From: Chryseobacterium sp. ISL-6
Lineage (GTDB): Bacteria; Bacteroidota; Bacteroidia; Flavobacteriales; Weeksellaceae
Assembly: GCF_018613715.1 (NCBI RefSeq)
Contig: NZ_JAGGPT010000005.1
Coordinates: 1-64,000, forward strand
Length of the DNA stretch: 64,000 bases
Direction of reading: 5' to 3'
Positions 27,922 to 36,183 of the stretch are shown in pieces. Both the position numbers and the translations under genes were made by a program. Position 1 is the stretch's first letter, and each line of letters starts with the position of its first letter. The notes beneath the pieces are model-generated. The model saw nothing but the letters and a program-made list of their open reading frames with translations, was not told where the DNA came from and ran no database searches.

Positions 27922-28431
27922 TTAAAAGTGAATATCGATATAGTCTACAAATCCTGAGCCGTTTACCATGTCCTGGAGTCTCCAGGTTTTTCCACCATCT
28001 TTGGATAGGAAAGTTTTTGTACCCTGTCTTATGTCTATTTTTCCGTTCTCATTTTCAGAAATACTTTGTGATATACTTCCTGTAAAATTCATATGTTTCT
28101 CAGAAACAATTTTCATATAACCTTGAATATGTACATAATCTTTTCCTGATTTTATATCCCCAAGAACTTTGTAGTGATCCTTTTCTCCTTCTGTCTTTTT
28201 GAAATTTACAGAACCCGATTTTTTAATAAGGTTGTGGGTGAATTTGTGATCTCCGTTAAAATCTTTAAAATAATTTGTACTTCTAATACTGTCATTTATT
28301 TTTGTTCTTGCAGCATTGATAGAATCAACAATTTTTATGCTGTCCACTTGACTTGATGTTGATTGCATTTCTTTTTTTGAACATGAAACGAATAAAGTGG
28401 CAATTGCAGCGGCGATTAAAATGTTTTTCAT
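27922..28431 (-). CDS. Putative lipoprotein of unknown function
   Basis: The 169-residue protein has a clear lipobox (IATLFVSCSKK, lipid Cys at 17). The mature part looks like an all-beta domain: FNGDHKFTHNLIKKSGSVNF, DYVHIQGYMKIVSEKHMNF and KTWRLQDMVNGSGFVDYIDI, alternating polar and hydrophobic residues. No family is recognised. It is the first gene of the group ending with the patatin. Expression probably starts after the ExbD terminator. Confidence 0.75.
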   Translation of the reverse strand: MKNILIAAAIATLFVSCSKKEMQSTSSQVDSIKIVDSINAARTKINDSIRSTNYFKDFNGDHKFTHNLIKKSGSVNFKKTEGEKDHYKVLGDIKSGKDYVHIQGYMKIVSEKHMNFTGSISQSISENENGKIDIRQGTKTFLSKDGGKTWRLQDMVNGSGFVDYIDIHF

Positions 28432-28461
28432 CGAAGAATAAAATTATATGCTCAAAAGTAA

Positions 28462-28492
28462 ATAAAAAAGAGCATTTTTAAAATGCTCTTTC
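28462..28492 (-). terminator. Terminator of the lone exbD
   Basis: Stem AAGAGCATTT / AAATGCTCTT with loop TTA, and T-rich flanks on both strands. It directly follows the exbD stop on the reverse strand. Confidence 0.8.
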
Positions 28493-28497
28493 TTTTT

Positions 28498-29025
28498 TTA
28501 TTTTGTTAATTCTTCGTAGACTTTTTTCTCCCAAGGCTTGATATCTGTAACGCCGTATCGTTCCTTTTTAGAAATAGCAATATTGTCTAACATATCTACA
28601 AAGTTCTTATAATTGGAATCGTCTGTAGGTTTTACAATGATAGTAAAGATTTCTTTTTTAGGAGCTTTTTTATAAGCTTCTGAAATTACTTTTGAGATAT
28701 TTACTCCACTGAAGTTTGTCTCCTTTAAATTGTTGGTGTTTAAATCTTCTTTTGCCTCTTGGTGGTAAAACACTCTGTTATCTTTCCCGATAATAAATGT
28801 TATTTGATTTTGGGTGTCAATATCTATTGGTGGAGGTATAGGGTTGGGAGTGTGATCCTTTGCAGGCAATCCCAGATCCATTACATTCGGTTTCGTAAAA
28901 TTGGTAGTGAACATAAAAAAGGTAATTAATAAAAAACCTAAATCTACCATTGGAGTCATGTCAATACGGATTAATTTTTTCCGTTGCTTGCTTCCTGATT
29001 TTTCTTGTGCGATAACTTCAGCCAT
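28498..29025 (-). CDS. exbD: ExbD-family biopolymer transport protein (stand-alone)
   Basis: The 175-residue protein has one N-terminal TM helix (about 29-49) carrying the proton-path aspartate in RIDMTPMVDLGFLLITFFMFTT, and a periplasmic peptidoglycan-binding domain. It closely resembles the second ExbD at 44170-44742: the TM segment, 'NVMDLGLPAK' and the C-terminal 'GVTDIKPWE' are shared. I start it at the ATG at 29025; the longer frame adds a basic, poorly conserved extension. No ExbB or TonB is beside it, so it probably joins the complex made by the other locus. Confidence 0.93.
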   Translation of the reverse strand: MAEVIAQEKSGSKQRKKLIRIDMTPMVDLGFLLITFFMFTTNFTKPNVMDLGLPAKDHTPNPIPPPIDIDTQNQITFIIGKDNRVFYHQEAKEDLNTNNLKETNFSGVNISKVISEAYKKAPKKEIFTIIVKPTDDSNYKNFVDMLDNIAISKKERYGVTDIKPWEKKVYEELTK

Positions 29026-29185
29026 AATACAATTTTTAAATGTTAAACGGTTTTTAATAAAGAATGAAGTGTTTTTCTTTATTTGAGGAAATCTATGCAA
29101 AGTTTATACCTAATTAAGTAAAGTGATAATAATTTAATTGTTTTATTGAATATTTATACTTAAATGTTGTTAAAATCAATGCATT

Positions 29186-29218
29186 AAAAAAGCCTTACCA
29201 AAGAGATTGGTAAGGCTG
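29186..29218 (-). terminator. Terminator of dsbD
   Basis: On the reverse strand, stem AGCCTTACCA / TGGTAAGGCT is followed by TTTTTTAATG, just after the dsbD stop. Confidence 0.85.
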
Positions 29219-29237
29219 CATTATTTTAAGTTTAAAA

Positions 29238-31313
29238 CTATTTATTCTGTTTGTAATAATTAACTCCGCATTCGAGGAATTTTTTAAAGTCCTCTTTTGG
29301 CATGTAGCCGGATACGGGTGAATTGATTACTTTTCCGTCTGGTGTAACCAATACGTAATGTGGTTGTGAGTTATTATTAAAATTCACTTGTTGGAACAAA
29401 CTCCATCGGTCACCAATTGTTTTTACTTTTTTAATTTGCCCTTCCCCAAGATCAATTTTGGTTTTTTGATCCTCTGGAAGTTCTTCTTTGTCATCCACGT
29501 AAAGAGAAGCAAGAACAACATCATTTTGTAAAATAGGTAGAATATCAGGCTCGCTCCATACGAATTCTTCCATCTTTCTACAGTTTTCACAACCATAACC
29601 GGTAAAGTCAATTAGAATTGGCTTATTTTCTTTTTTCGCTAACTCAATAGCACTAAAGAAATCATGTTCAGGATGCATTCCCAGAATTCCATCTTTTTCA
29701 TCATGGAAATAACTAACATTCAGCGGTGGCAAAATCCCACTCAATAATTGAAGCTTTGGACGTTCTGAAGGAATTAACCCTTGAATTAAATAGATGACAA
29801 ATCCAACACCTAGTGCTCCCAATATTTTTCTTGTAATAGAGATCTTAGGTTTTTTGTCATCGTGAGGGAATCTGATCAGTCCAAATAAATATAGGGTAAG
29901 ACCTATAGTAATGATAATCCAGATAACGATAAATAGTTCTCTTTTTAGGAAGAATGTTTTAGAAACCAAATCTGCTTTGGATAAGAATTTTAAAGCTAAA
30001 GCTAATTCTACGAAACCTAAAAAGACCTTTACTGTATTCATCCAGCCTCCTGATTTTGGAAGGCTTTGTAATGCTTGTGGGAATAATGCTAAAAGTCCAA
30101 AAATAATTGCCCAAGCTAATCCAAATCCTGCTAGTGCAAAAGTTAATAACATGGGTACATTCGTAGAACCTGTAACAGCACTTCCTAATAAACTTCCTAA
30201 AATTGGTCCGGTACAAGAGAATGAAACGATAACCAGTGTTAAAGCCATGAAGAAGATTCCGATAATTCCTCCTGCTTCTTCAGCTTTAGAAGATTTGTTG
30301 GCTATTGAGCTTGGTAATGTAATGTCATAATATCCAAAGAAACTTCCTGCGAAGAAAATAAATATAATGAAGAAGGCTACATTTAGCCAAACGCTCGTAG
30401 AAATTTCATTGAAAATATTTCCAGCGATTCCATTAATTAAATGGAAAGGAAGACTTAATAGAACAAATATTAATAAAATAAAAAATCCATAAATAAGGGC
30501 ATCTCTTTTACCTTTTGCTTTGTTCTTATTTCCCTTTGTAAAGAAGGAAACCGTTAAAGGAATCATTGGGAAAACACATGGTGTTAACAAGGCGATTAAG
30601 CCCCCAATAAACCCTAAAAACAGATAAGTCCAATAGTTTTCGTCAACCTTTGAAGATTTAGTGCCACAATCAGTTAAAGGTTTTTTGAAATCTAGTGTTT
30701 CTATTTTTAATTGTTTAGGGTCTAAATGTGATGCTTCTGTAACAGTAACATCACCCTTTGCAGGATTTTCTACAACCTTTACTACTGTTTTCGCAGAATC
30801 TTTTGCAGCTTCTGTGGTGGTTTCAGGAATTACTTCTTCAGTAACTCCTTTTGGGGTTACTTTTTGATTAAATTCTAATGTATTGGGAGCAAGACAAACT
30901 CTATCATCACAAGTTTGATAGGTGATCTCTGAAGTTACGTCAGCTGGTTTTGTAGGATCTTTAAGTTTGAATTTTTGTTTAAAACCTGCAGAGTTTGAAT
31001 AAAAAACAATGGTACCACCAAAAGCCTCTGAAAATTCCTCGTGCTTTTTTCCAACCTCTTGAAATTTTCCAATCAATTCTATGTTTTTCCCCGAAACTTT
31101 ATACTCCGTAGGAATTCCTGTATCCTCAGGAATGTCTCTGGAGTAAATATGCCAGCCGCTTTCCATAGTAGCATTCAGTACTGCTTCATATTGATTATTT
31201 CCTAGATCATTGACTGTGAATTTAAATTTTACAGGATTTTTGATCTGTGCGTTGAGTCCTGAAAATAAGAATACCAAAGCTAATAACAGCCATGCTTTAA
31301 ATTTACTTTTCAT
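29238..31313 (-). CDS. dsbD: Thiol:disulfide interchange protein DsbD
   Basis: DsbD passes electrons from cytoplasmic thioredoxin across the inner membrane to periplasmic thiol-disulfide proteins. The 691-residue protein has a signal peptide (ALVFLFSGLNAQ), an N-terminal DsbC-like domain to about residue 200 with a QTCDDRVC site, and about eight TM helices. Those carry the redox cysteines in LTPCVFPMIPLT and SFSCTGPILG. A C-terminal thioredoxin domain has C575-x-x-C578 (GYGCENCRKM). It is eight bases downstream of tilS on the same strand, so the two form an operon. Confidence 0.95.
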   Translation of the reverse strand: MKSKFKAWLLLALVFLFSGLNAQIKNPVKFKFTVNDLGNNQYEAVLNATMESGWHIYSRDIPEDTGIPTEYKVSGKNIELIGKFQEVGKKHEEFSEAFGGTIVFYSNSAGFKQKFKLKDPTKPADVTSEITYQTCDDRVCLAPNTLEFNQKVTPKGVTEEVIPETTTEAAKDSAKTVVKVVENPAKGDVTVTEASHLDPKQLKIETLDFKKPLTDCGTKSSKVDENYWTYLFLGFIGGLIALLTPCVFPMIPLTVSFFTKGNKNKAKGKRDALIYGFFILLIFVLLSLPFHLINGIAGNIFNEISTSVWLNVAFFIIFIFFAGSFFGYYDITLPSSIANKSSKAEEAGGIIGIFFMALTLVIVSFSCTGPILGSLLGSAVTGSTNVPMLLTFALAGFGLAWAIIFGLLALFPQALQSLPKSGGWMNTVKVFLGFVELALALKFLSKADLVSKTFFLKRELFIVIWIIITIGLTLYLFGLIRFPHDDKKPKISITRKILGALGVGFVIYLIQGLIPSERPKLQLLSGILPPLNVSYFHDEKDGILGMHPEHDFFSAIELAKKENKPILIDFTGYGCENCRKMEEFVWSEPDILPILQNDVVLASLYVDDKEELPEDQKTKIDLGEGQIKKVKTIGDRWSLFQQVNFNNNSQPHYVLVTPDGKVINSPVSGYMPKEDFKKFLECGVNYYKQNK

Positions 31314-31321
31314 TTTTACTT

Positions 31322-32632
31322 TTAGTTAAAAAGGTTGAGGGTATATTTTGTTTTTTCAGTACATACAAATCGTCTGTCTTGTCTGTAAGGAATAACGCCT
31401 AATACATTTTTATTGCCGTCTGCTAATACCCAAATTTTTTGCTTCGCTAAAATAGATAATTTTTCATCCTTAAAAAACTTGGAAACTTTCTTTTTTCCCG
31501 AAAAGTATAATGGATAAAATAAATCGCCTTCCTGTTTTTTTCGCAAAACTAATGGAAACTCGATCTGTTCTGCATCAAAACACCATCGGAAACTTTTTTC
31601 AATATCAGTACCTGGAGGGATAAAGTCGTTAAGATCTATGTTAATATCTGTTGTATTGGAATTGAATTTTTCCATCAGAATAATTTCCTCTTCATTTTCT
31701 TTTTCATCGGTTTGATTAATAATAATTAATTCATTCCTATTGACAACCAACTGGTAATTACTGGAAAAAAAAGAACTTCCGGTTTCGGCATTAAAAATTT
31801 TTTTAATTTCCTCTTCCTGATTAAAGCCATATTTCTTCAGAATCTCAAACTTTACAAAATCACTTTCCTGATTTAGCTTTTCTTTTGATAGTATTTTATG
31901 GTCTTTGTTAAATATTAAAAGGTTATTTTCAATTTCCTGAATTTGTTTCTGAACAAAATCTTTAGTTTGATTTAAATAAGAAGATGTTTTCTTGAAATTT
32001 TCTAAAAAATGATCATTTGTTTCCATAAGTTTCGGAACAATTTCATTTCTGATCTTATTTCTTAGATAATCACTTTTTTTATTGGAAGCATCTTCTCTGT
32101 ATTGAATATTATTATCTTTTGCAAAAGCATAGATCTCTTGTTTGGAAAAGCTTAAGAGTGGTCGCAGTATTTTATTGTCGTTTGCAGGAATTCCACTCAA
32201 CCCAGTAATTCCGGATGCTTTTGAAAGATTGATAATGAAGGTTTCCAGCTGATCATTTAAATGATGCGCTGTTACGAGAAAGTCTAGATTTTCTTTTTCC
32301 TGAATTAGTTTAAAAAAATGATATCTGATTTCTCTGGCCCAAAGTTGAATAGAATTTTCTGGTTTGTTATCTTTCTCTGAAACTTCATACAAATGAAATT
32401 TAATATGATTTTTCTCACAAAAATCTTGTACAACTTTTTGATCCAAATCAGAATCCTCACCCCGAAGTTTATAGTTAATATGGGCGACCTCAAAGTCGAG
32501 CCCCAAGTTGTGGAAAAGTGACACTAGAACCATAGAATCAGCACCACCACTTACCGCTAAAAGATAGGTGTGTTTTTCTGGTAGGTTAACGAGATTTTCT
32601 AGCTGATCTTTAATACTTAATTTTTTCAACAT
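31322..32632 (-). CDS. tilS: tRNA(Ile)-lysidine synthetase
   Basis: TilS uses ATP to attach lysine to C34 of the tRNA-Ile that reads AUA, changing both its codon and amino-acid identity. The 436-residue protein has the PP-loop SGGADSMVL (SGGADS at 28-33), then FEVAHINYKLRGEDSDLD and VTAHHLNDQLETF, and the C-terminal TilS substrate domain (FPLVLRKKQEGDLFYP, KKVSKFFKDEKL). The gene is essential in most bacteria. A -7 box (TATCTTTG) lies on this strand at 32657-32664, just before the start. Confidence 0.96.
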   Translation of the reverse strand: MLKKLSIKDQLENLVNLPEKHTYLLAVSGGADSMVLVSLFHNLGLDFEVAHINYKLRGEDSDLDQKVVQDFCEKNHIKFHLYEVSEKDNKPENSIQLWAREIRYHFFKLIQEKENLDFLVTAHHLNDQLETFIINLSKASGITGLSGIPANDNKILRPLLSFSKQEIYAFAKDNNIQYREDASNKKSDYLRNKIRNEIVPKLMETNDHFLENFKKTSSYLNQTKDFVQKQIQEIENNLLIFNKDHKILSKEKLNQESDFVKFEILKKYGFNQEEEIKKIFNAETGSSFFSSNYQLVVNRNELIIINQTDEKENEEEIILMEKFNSNTTDINIDLNDFIPPGTDIEKSFRWCFDAEQIEFPLVLRKKQEGDLFYPLYFSGKKKVSKFFKDEKLSILAKQKIWVLADGNKNVLGVIPYRQDRRFVCTEKTKYTLNLFN

Positions 32633-32656
32633 AGATGTTGAGAATTTCTTTTGTGC

Positions 32657-32664
32657 AAAGATAA
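32657..32664 (-). promoter_or_regulatory. -7 box of tilS-dsbD promoter
   Basis: Reverse strand TATCTTTG, 24 bases before the tilS start. Confidence 0.55.
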
Positions 32665-32689
32665 TTCATATAATTCAATTGAATTTTCT

Positions 32690-32697
32690 AACTTTGA
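32690..32697 (+). promoter_or_regulatory. -7 box of the ompA-like gene
   Basis: TAACTTTG, 21 bases before the ATG at 32719. Confidence 0.5.
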
Positions 32698-32718
32698 TTC
32701 GTCTAAAAAAGATTATTT

Positions 32719-33552
32719 ATGAAGATATTAAAAATTTTAGCAGTTTCTGCAATGGCGTTGGGAATGACATCTTGTGTCAGCAAAAAGCAGTATGATGCAT
32801 TAAGTTCTAACTATAAGCAATGTATTGAAAACATCGGAGAAAGACAAAGAGAGATTCAGGATCTGAAATCTCAGAACTCTGCATTATCTGGCGAGAATAA
32901 TTTACTGAAAAGTCAACACGATGCCCTAAAGTCATCTTTAGATGCTTGTTTGTCTAATACAGGAAAAAGTTCTGCAAATATTGATAAATTAGTAGGTGAG
33001 ATTAATGCTTCCAACTCTTATATCAAGCAATTGATTTCAAATAATGCTAAAAACGATAGCTTGAACTTAGCATTGTCTAATAAACTGAAAAGATCATTGG
33101 ATAATGTGACGGATGAAGATGTTCAGATAAAAGTATTGAAAGGAGTTGTTATGATTTCTCTATCTGATAAAATGTTATATAAAACCGGAGATTACAATAT
33201 CTTACCTGCAGCTCAGGAGGTGTTAGGTAAAGTAGCGAAAGTAATCAACGATTACGATAAATATTCTGTATTGATCGAAGGTAACACAGATAATGCTCCT
33301 TTAAGTTCAGCGAATTTACCAAGAGATAACTGGGATCTTTCTGCATTGAGAGGTACTGCTGTTGCTAAAATACTACAAACTCAGTTTGGTGTTGATCCTT
33401 CAAGAATTACTGCGGGAGGACGTTCAGAATACAATCCTAAGGCAACAAATATGAGCGTTTCCGGAAGAGCTGAAAACAGAAGAACAGAAATTATCATTAT
33501 GCCTAAACTTGATGAGTTTATGAAACTAATGGATATTACGCCTAAGAAATAA
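32719..33552 (+). CDS. OmpA-family lipoprotein
   Basis: The 277-residue protein has a lipobox (MALGMTSCVSKKQYD, lipid Cys at 19). A coiled-coil segment (about 25-115: QREIQDLKSQNSALSGENNLLKS and similar) leads to a C-terminal OmpA/Pal-type peptidoglycan-binding domain. Its key pattern is IEGNTDNAP ... NWDLSALRGTAVAKIL ... RSEYNPKATN ... RAENRRTEI, the arginine and asparagine residues being those that hold diaminopimelate. It probably links the outer membrane to the cell wall. It stands alone, with its own -7 box and terminator. Confidence 0.93.
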   Translation: MKILKILAVSAMALGMTSCVSKKQYDALSSNYKQCIENIGERQREIQDLKSQNSALSGENNLLKSQHDALKSSLDACLSNTGKSSANIDKLVGEINASNSYIKQLISNNAKNDSLNLALSNKLKRSLDNVTDEDVQIKVLKGVVMISLSDKMLYKTGDYNILPAAQEVLGKVAKVINDYDKYSVLIEGNTDNAPLSSANLPRDNWDLSALRGTAVAKILQTQFGVDPSRITAGGRSEYNPKATNMSVSGRAENRRTEIIIMPKLDEFMKLMDITPKK

Positions 33553-33572
33553 TTCAAAAACTATAATAATAA

Positions 33573-33604
33573 ATAAATCCCGAAGAAATTCGGGATTTAT
33601 TCTT
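33573..33604 (+). terminator. Terminator of the ompA-like gene
   Basis: Stem ATAAATCCCGAA / TTCGGGATTTAT with a four-base loop, followed by TCTTTT. It sits 22 bases after the stop. Confidence 0.8.
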
Positions 33605-33608
33605 TTAA

Positions 33609-33758
33609 TCAAACTAGTTCTTCTCTTTTCAATAATGAAATAATTCGCTTAAAAAATGAATCGGATAATTTGCGTGTCTTTTCTCCAGAAGAAGATACAT
33701 TTTCGAGAGATCCTGTAACTCTTCTCTTTTGTTTAACTTTACTTACTTCTGTTTCCAT
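33609..33758 (-). CDS. Small basic protein of unknown function (49 residues)
   Basis: The 49-residue frame starts METEVSKVKQKRRVTGSLE and ends SFFKRIISLLKREELV: Lys/Arg-rich, with an amphipathic C-terminal helix. The frame is open 17 codons further upstream, but a -7 promoter box lies there, so the ATG at 33758 is preferred. No known family is recognised. The promoter box and the isolated position make a real small gene plausible, but it may be a chance frame. Confidence 0.45.
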   Translation of the reverse strand: METEVSKVKQKRRVTGSLENVSSSGEKTRKLSDSFFKRIISLLKREELV

Positions 33759-33797
33759 GGTATATATAATATAATATTTGGTGTCGTTATCGCTTAG

Positions 33798-33805
33798 CAA
33801 AGATA
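33798..33805 (-). promoter_or_regulatory. -7 box upstream of the 49-residue ORF
   Basis: Reverse strand TATCTTTG, 39 bases before the ATG at 33758. No TTG element at the normal spacing. Confidence 0.4.
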
Positions 33806-33944
33806 CCATGTATTGTCGGCGAAACCATCCGGGTTTTTACGGTATTTATAATGAGGGTTTCCCTATTTTTATCATATCTTTTGTTTCGGATTGAGGTATT
33901 TTTTTCTTTTATTTAGCTAAATTTGAATAACAAAAATTGGTAAC

Positions 33945-34592
33945 ATGAGTTTTTTTGAAGAAAAGAACGCTGAAATGGACAGATATTTGGAAGCACATGC
34001 TTCTTCAGAACCTGAAATTTTAAAAAAATTAAGGAGAGAAACTTTCCAGAAAACAACGCAGCCTCACATGATCTCCGGCTATCAGCAGGGAAGGCTTTTG
34101 ACTATTATTTCCAAAATGATGCAGCCTAAAAATGTTCTTGAAATAGGAACTTTTACAGGTTATGCAACCCTTTGCTTAGCTACAGGCTTGTCTAAAGATG
34201 GAAAAATTACGACTTTAGATGTGAATGAAGATCTTGCTTATCTTCCCCAGAAATATTTTTCAGAAAGTGAATATTCAGAGCAGATATATTTTAAACTTCA
34301 GGATGCCAAAGATTTTTTAAAAGAAACTGAAGAAGTTTTTGATTTGGTTTTCATTGATGCGGATAAAGATAATTATGCTGAATATTTTAGATTAATTAAA
34401 CCGCATACAAAATCTGGTTCTGTAATATTATTTGACAATGTTCTTTGGTACGGAAAAGTATTGGAAGAGAATCCAAAACAAAGATCAACACAGGTAATTA
34501 AGGAACTTAATGATTTGATTGCAAAAGATGAAGATTTTGAAAATCTTATTTTACCTTTGCGTGATGGCGTAAATTTTCTGAGAAGAAAATAA
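33945..34592 (+). CDS. Class I O-methyltransferase (caffeoyl-CoA OMT-like)
   Basis: The 215-residue SAM-dependent methyltransferase of the cation-dependent catechol/caffeoyl-CoA O-methyltransferase family has motif I VLEIGTFTGYATL (EIGTFTG at 66-72). The metal-binding LVFIDADKDNYAEYF is followed by VILFDNVLWYGKV. Such bacterial enzymes (YrrM-type) methylate catechols or tRNA wobble hydroxyuridine (TrmR). The bacterial target here is not known. It is cytoplasmic, with a -7-like box (TAAATTTG) at 33918-33925, and is not tightly linked to neighbours. Confidence 0.92.
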   Translation: MSFFEEKNAEMDRYLEAHASSEPEILKKLRRETFQKTTQPHMISGYQQGRLLTIISKMMQPKNVLEIGTFTGYATLCLATGLSKDGKITTLDVNEDLAYLPQKYFSESEYSEQIYFKLQDAKDFLKETEEVFDLVFIDADKDNYAEYFRLIKPHTKSGSVILFDNVLWYGKVLEENPKQRSTQVIKELNDLIAKDEDFENLILPLRDGVNFLRRK

Positions 34593-34658
34593 ATTCAAGG
34601 GTTTTGGAGAATCTAATTCTTTAATCTTTGAATCATTCAATCTTTTAATATAAACTTA

Positions 34659-35375
34659 ATGAGTAAAGGAATTTGTATTGTTACTGTAGCTCCTGTTCGT
34701 GCAGAAAACTCGGATAAAGCAGAAATTGTTACAGAGATATTGTTTGGTGAAAGTGCTGATATTTTGGAAGTAGATAAAAACTGGACCAAAATAAAGATGC
34801 ACTATGATGGGTATGAAGGATGGATGGATACTAAACAAATAAGATCTGTTTCAGACGAAGAGCTTGCTAAAAGAAAGGTAACTTTAATTACTGAGGACTT
34901 TGCTTCAGTGTTAATGAATGATGGGAAAACATTACTTTCCATGGGTTCAGAAGTTGAATTTTCTGCAGTAGCATCCCGAAGAAGTCATGACATTCGTGAA
35001 AGTATTGCATTAACAGCAAGAGAATTCATTAATGTTCCTTACTTATGGGGCGGAAAGAGTTTCTTTGCAGTAGATTGTTCTGGTTTTACCCAATTGGTTT
35101 ATAAGATTCACGATATAAAACTTCCTAGAGATACTTATCAACAGGCGGAAGTAGGAGAACCGCTAACGTTCGTTGAAGAAAGTCAGCCGGGAGACTTAGC
35201 CTTTTTTGAAAACCCCGAAGGAAAAATTATCCATGTTGGAATTATGCTGGAGAATCAGAAAATTATTCACGCTTCAGGAAAAGTAAGAATTGATATCCTG
35301 GATTCTACAGGGATTTTTAATAAAGAAATGAATAAACATACCCACAAATTGAGGGTCATAAAAAGTGTTCTTTAG
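34659..35375 (+). CDS. NlpC/P60 cysteine peptidase with SH3-like domains
   Basis: The 238-residue peptidoglycan-type peptidase has an N-terminal SH3-like domain at about 1-62 (ending YEGWMDTKQIRSV) and a second short one to about 115. The NlpC/P60 domain carries the catalytic C140 (FFAVDCSGFTQLVY) and H192 (IIHVGIMLEN), with H204 as third residue. It cuts gamma-D-glutamyl-diaminopimelate bonds in related enzymes. No signal peptide is visible, so it may recycle wall peptides in the cytoplasm, like YkfC-type enzymes. It begins a four-gene operon with DUF1648, cupin and waaA. Confidence 0.92.
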   Translation: MSKGICIVTVAPVRAENSDKAEIVTEILFGESADILEVDKNWTKIKMHYDGYEGWMDTKQIRSVSDEELAKRKVTLITEDFASVLMNDGKTLLSMGSEVEFSAVASRRSHDIRESIALTAREFINVPYLWGGKSFFAVDCSGFTQLVYKIHDIKLPRDTYQQAEVGEPLTFVEESQPGDLAFFENPEGKIIHVGIMLENQKIIHASGKVRIDILDSTGIFNKEMNKHTHKLRVIKSVL

Positions 35376-35387
35376 TAAGTAAAGGAA

Positions 35388-35855
35388 ATGATTTCAAAGT
35401 GTTTATTAATTGTCAGCATTATTTTACTTATTTCAATTTGGGTTTTTACCGGAATGAAATATGCAGGACTGCCAGATATTATTCCCACTCATTTTGATGC
35501 TCAGGGAAATATAAATGGGTATGATCATAAAAAAATGATATGGGTTGCCCCTTCTATTTCTACATTTGTCTTTTTTATTCTTGTTGGAGTTACAAGAAAC
35601 CCAAATTCTCCGATGGTTCATGTTCCTGATGGTTTTCGTAACAAGAAATCAATACAAATATTTGCTTACAGTATCTTAATTCCATTTTTATTATTAATGG
35701 GAGATACTGTTGTAGAGAGTGTGTGGGTGGCTGAAGAGAAGATCAGGACATTAAGTAATATGATTTTTGTGTTTCTGGGATTATTGTTTATTGCTTTAGG
35801 GTTTAATATATTTATCATGCTCAAAAAAAGTAGAAATGAAAAACTCGAAAGATAA
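35388..35855 (+). CDS. DUF1648 membrane protein
   Basis: The 155-residue membrane protein has about four TM helices (around 5-22, 50-68, 92-110 and 125-146). The N-terminal signature GLPDIIPTHFDAQGNINGYDHKK defines DUF1648, a family also found in SdpI-type immunity proteins. Function is unknown. It is 12 bases after the peptidase gene, and its 3' end overlaps the cupin gene by 20 bases, so the genes are translated together. Confidence 0.85.
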   Translation: MISKCLLIVSIILLISIWVFTGMKYAGLPDIIPTHFDAQGNINGYDHKKMIWVAPSISTFVFFILVGVTRNPNSPMVHVPDGFRNKKSIQIFAYSILIPFLLLMGDTVVESVWVAEEKIRTLSNMIFVFLGLLFIALGFNIFIMLKKSRNEKLER

Positions 35856-36180
35856 TTCCGAACATTATATCTGGGGAAATAATTGTGATAGCTGGGTATT
35901 GAAAGATACTCCCGGGCTTTCTGTAAAGCAAGAAAAAATGCCTCCTGGTAGTGCTGAAAAATTACACTTCCACAAGGTAGCCAGTCAGTTCTTCTATATT
36001 TTAAGAGGAGAAGCTGTGTTTTATATCAACAATGAAAAAGTTTTAGTAAAAGAAGAAGAAAGTATTTCTATCTTACCTACAGTTCAACATTATATTGCTA
36101 ATGAAGCAACAAAAGATCTTGAGTTCTTAGTGATCTCTAACCCCTCAACTAACAATGATAGAACCGAAATTGAAAAATAA
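35836..36180 (+). CDS. Cupin-domain protein
   Basis: The 114-residue single-domain cupin has motif 1 PPGSAEKLHFHKVASQFFYILRGEAVFYI, with the H-x-H metal ligands and a glutamine where many cupins have glutamate. Motif 2, ISILPTVQHYIANEA, has the second histidine. It is probably a small metal-binding sugar-binding or dioxygenase-like protein; substrate unknown. It starts inside the DUF1648 gene and ends three bases before waaA. Confidence 0.85.
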   Translation: MKNSKDNSEHYIWGNNCDSWVLKDTPGLSVKQEKMPPGSAEKLHFHKVASQFFYILRGEAVFYINNEKVLVKEEESISILPTVQHYIANEATKDLEFLVISNPSTNNDRTEIEK

Positions 36181-36183
36181 CTA

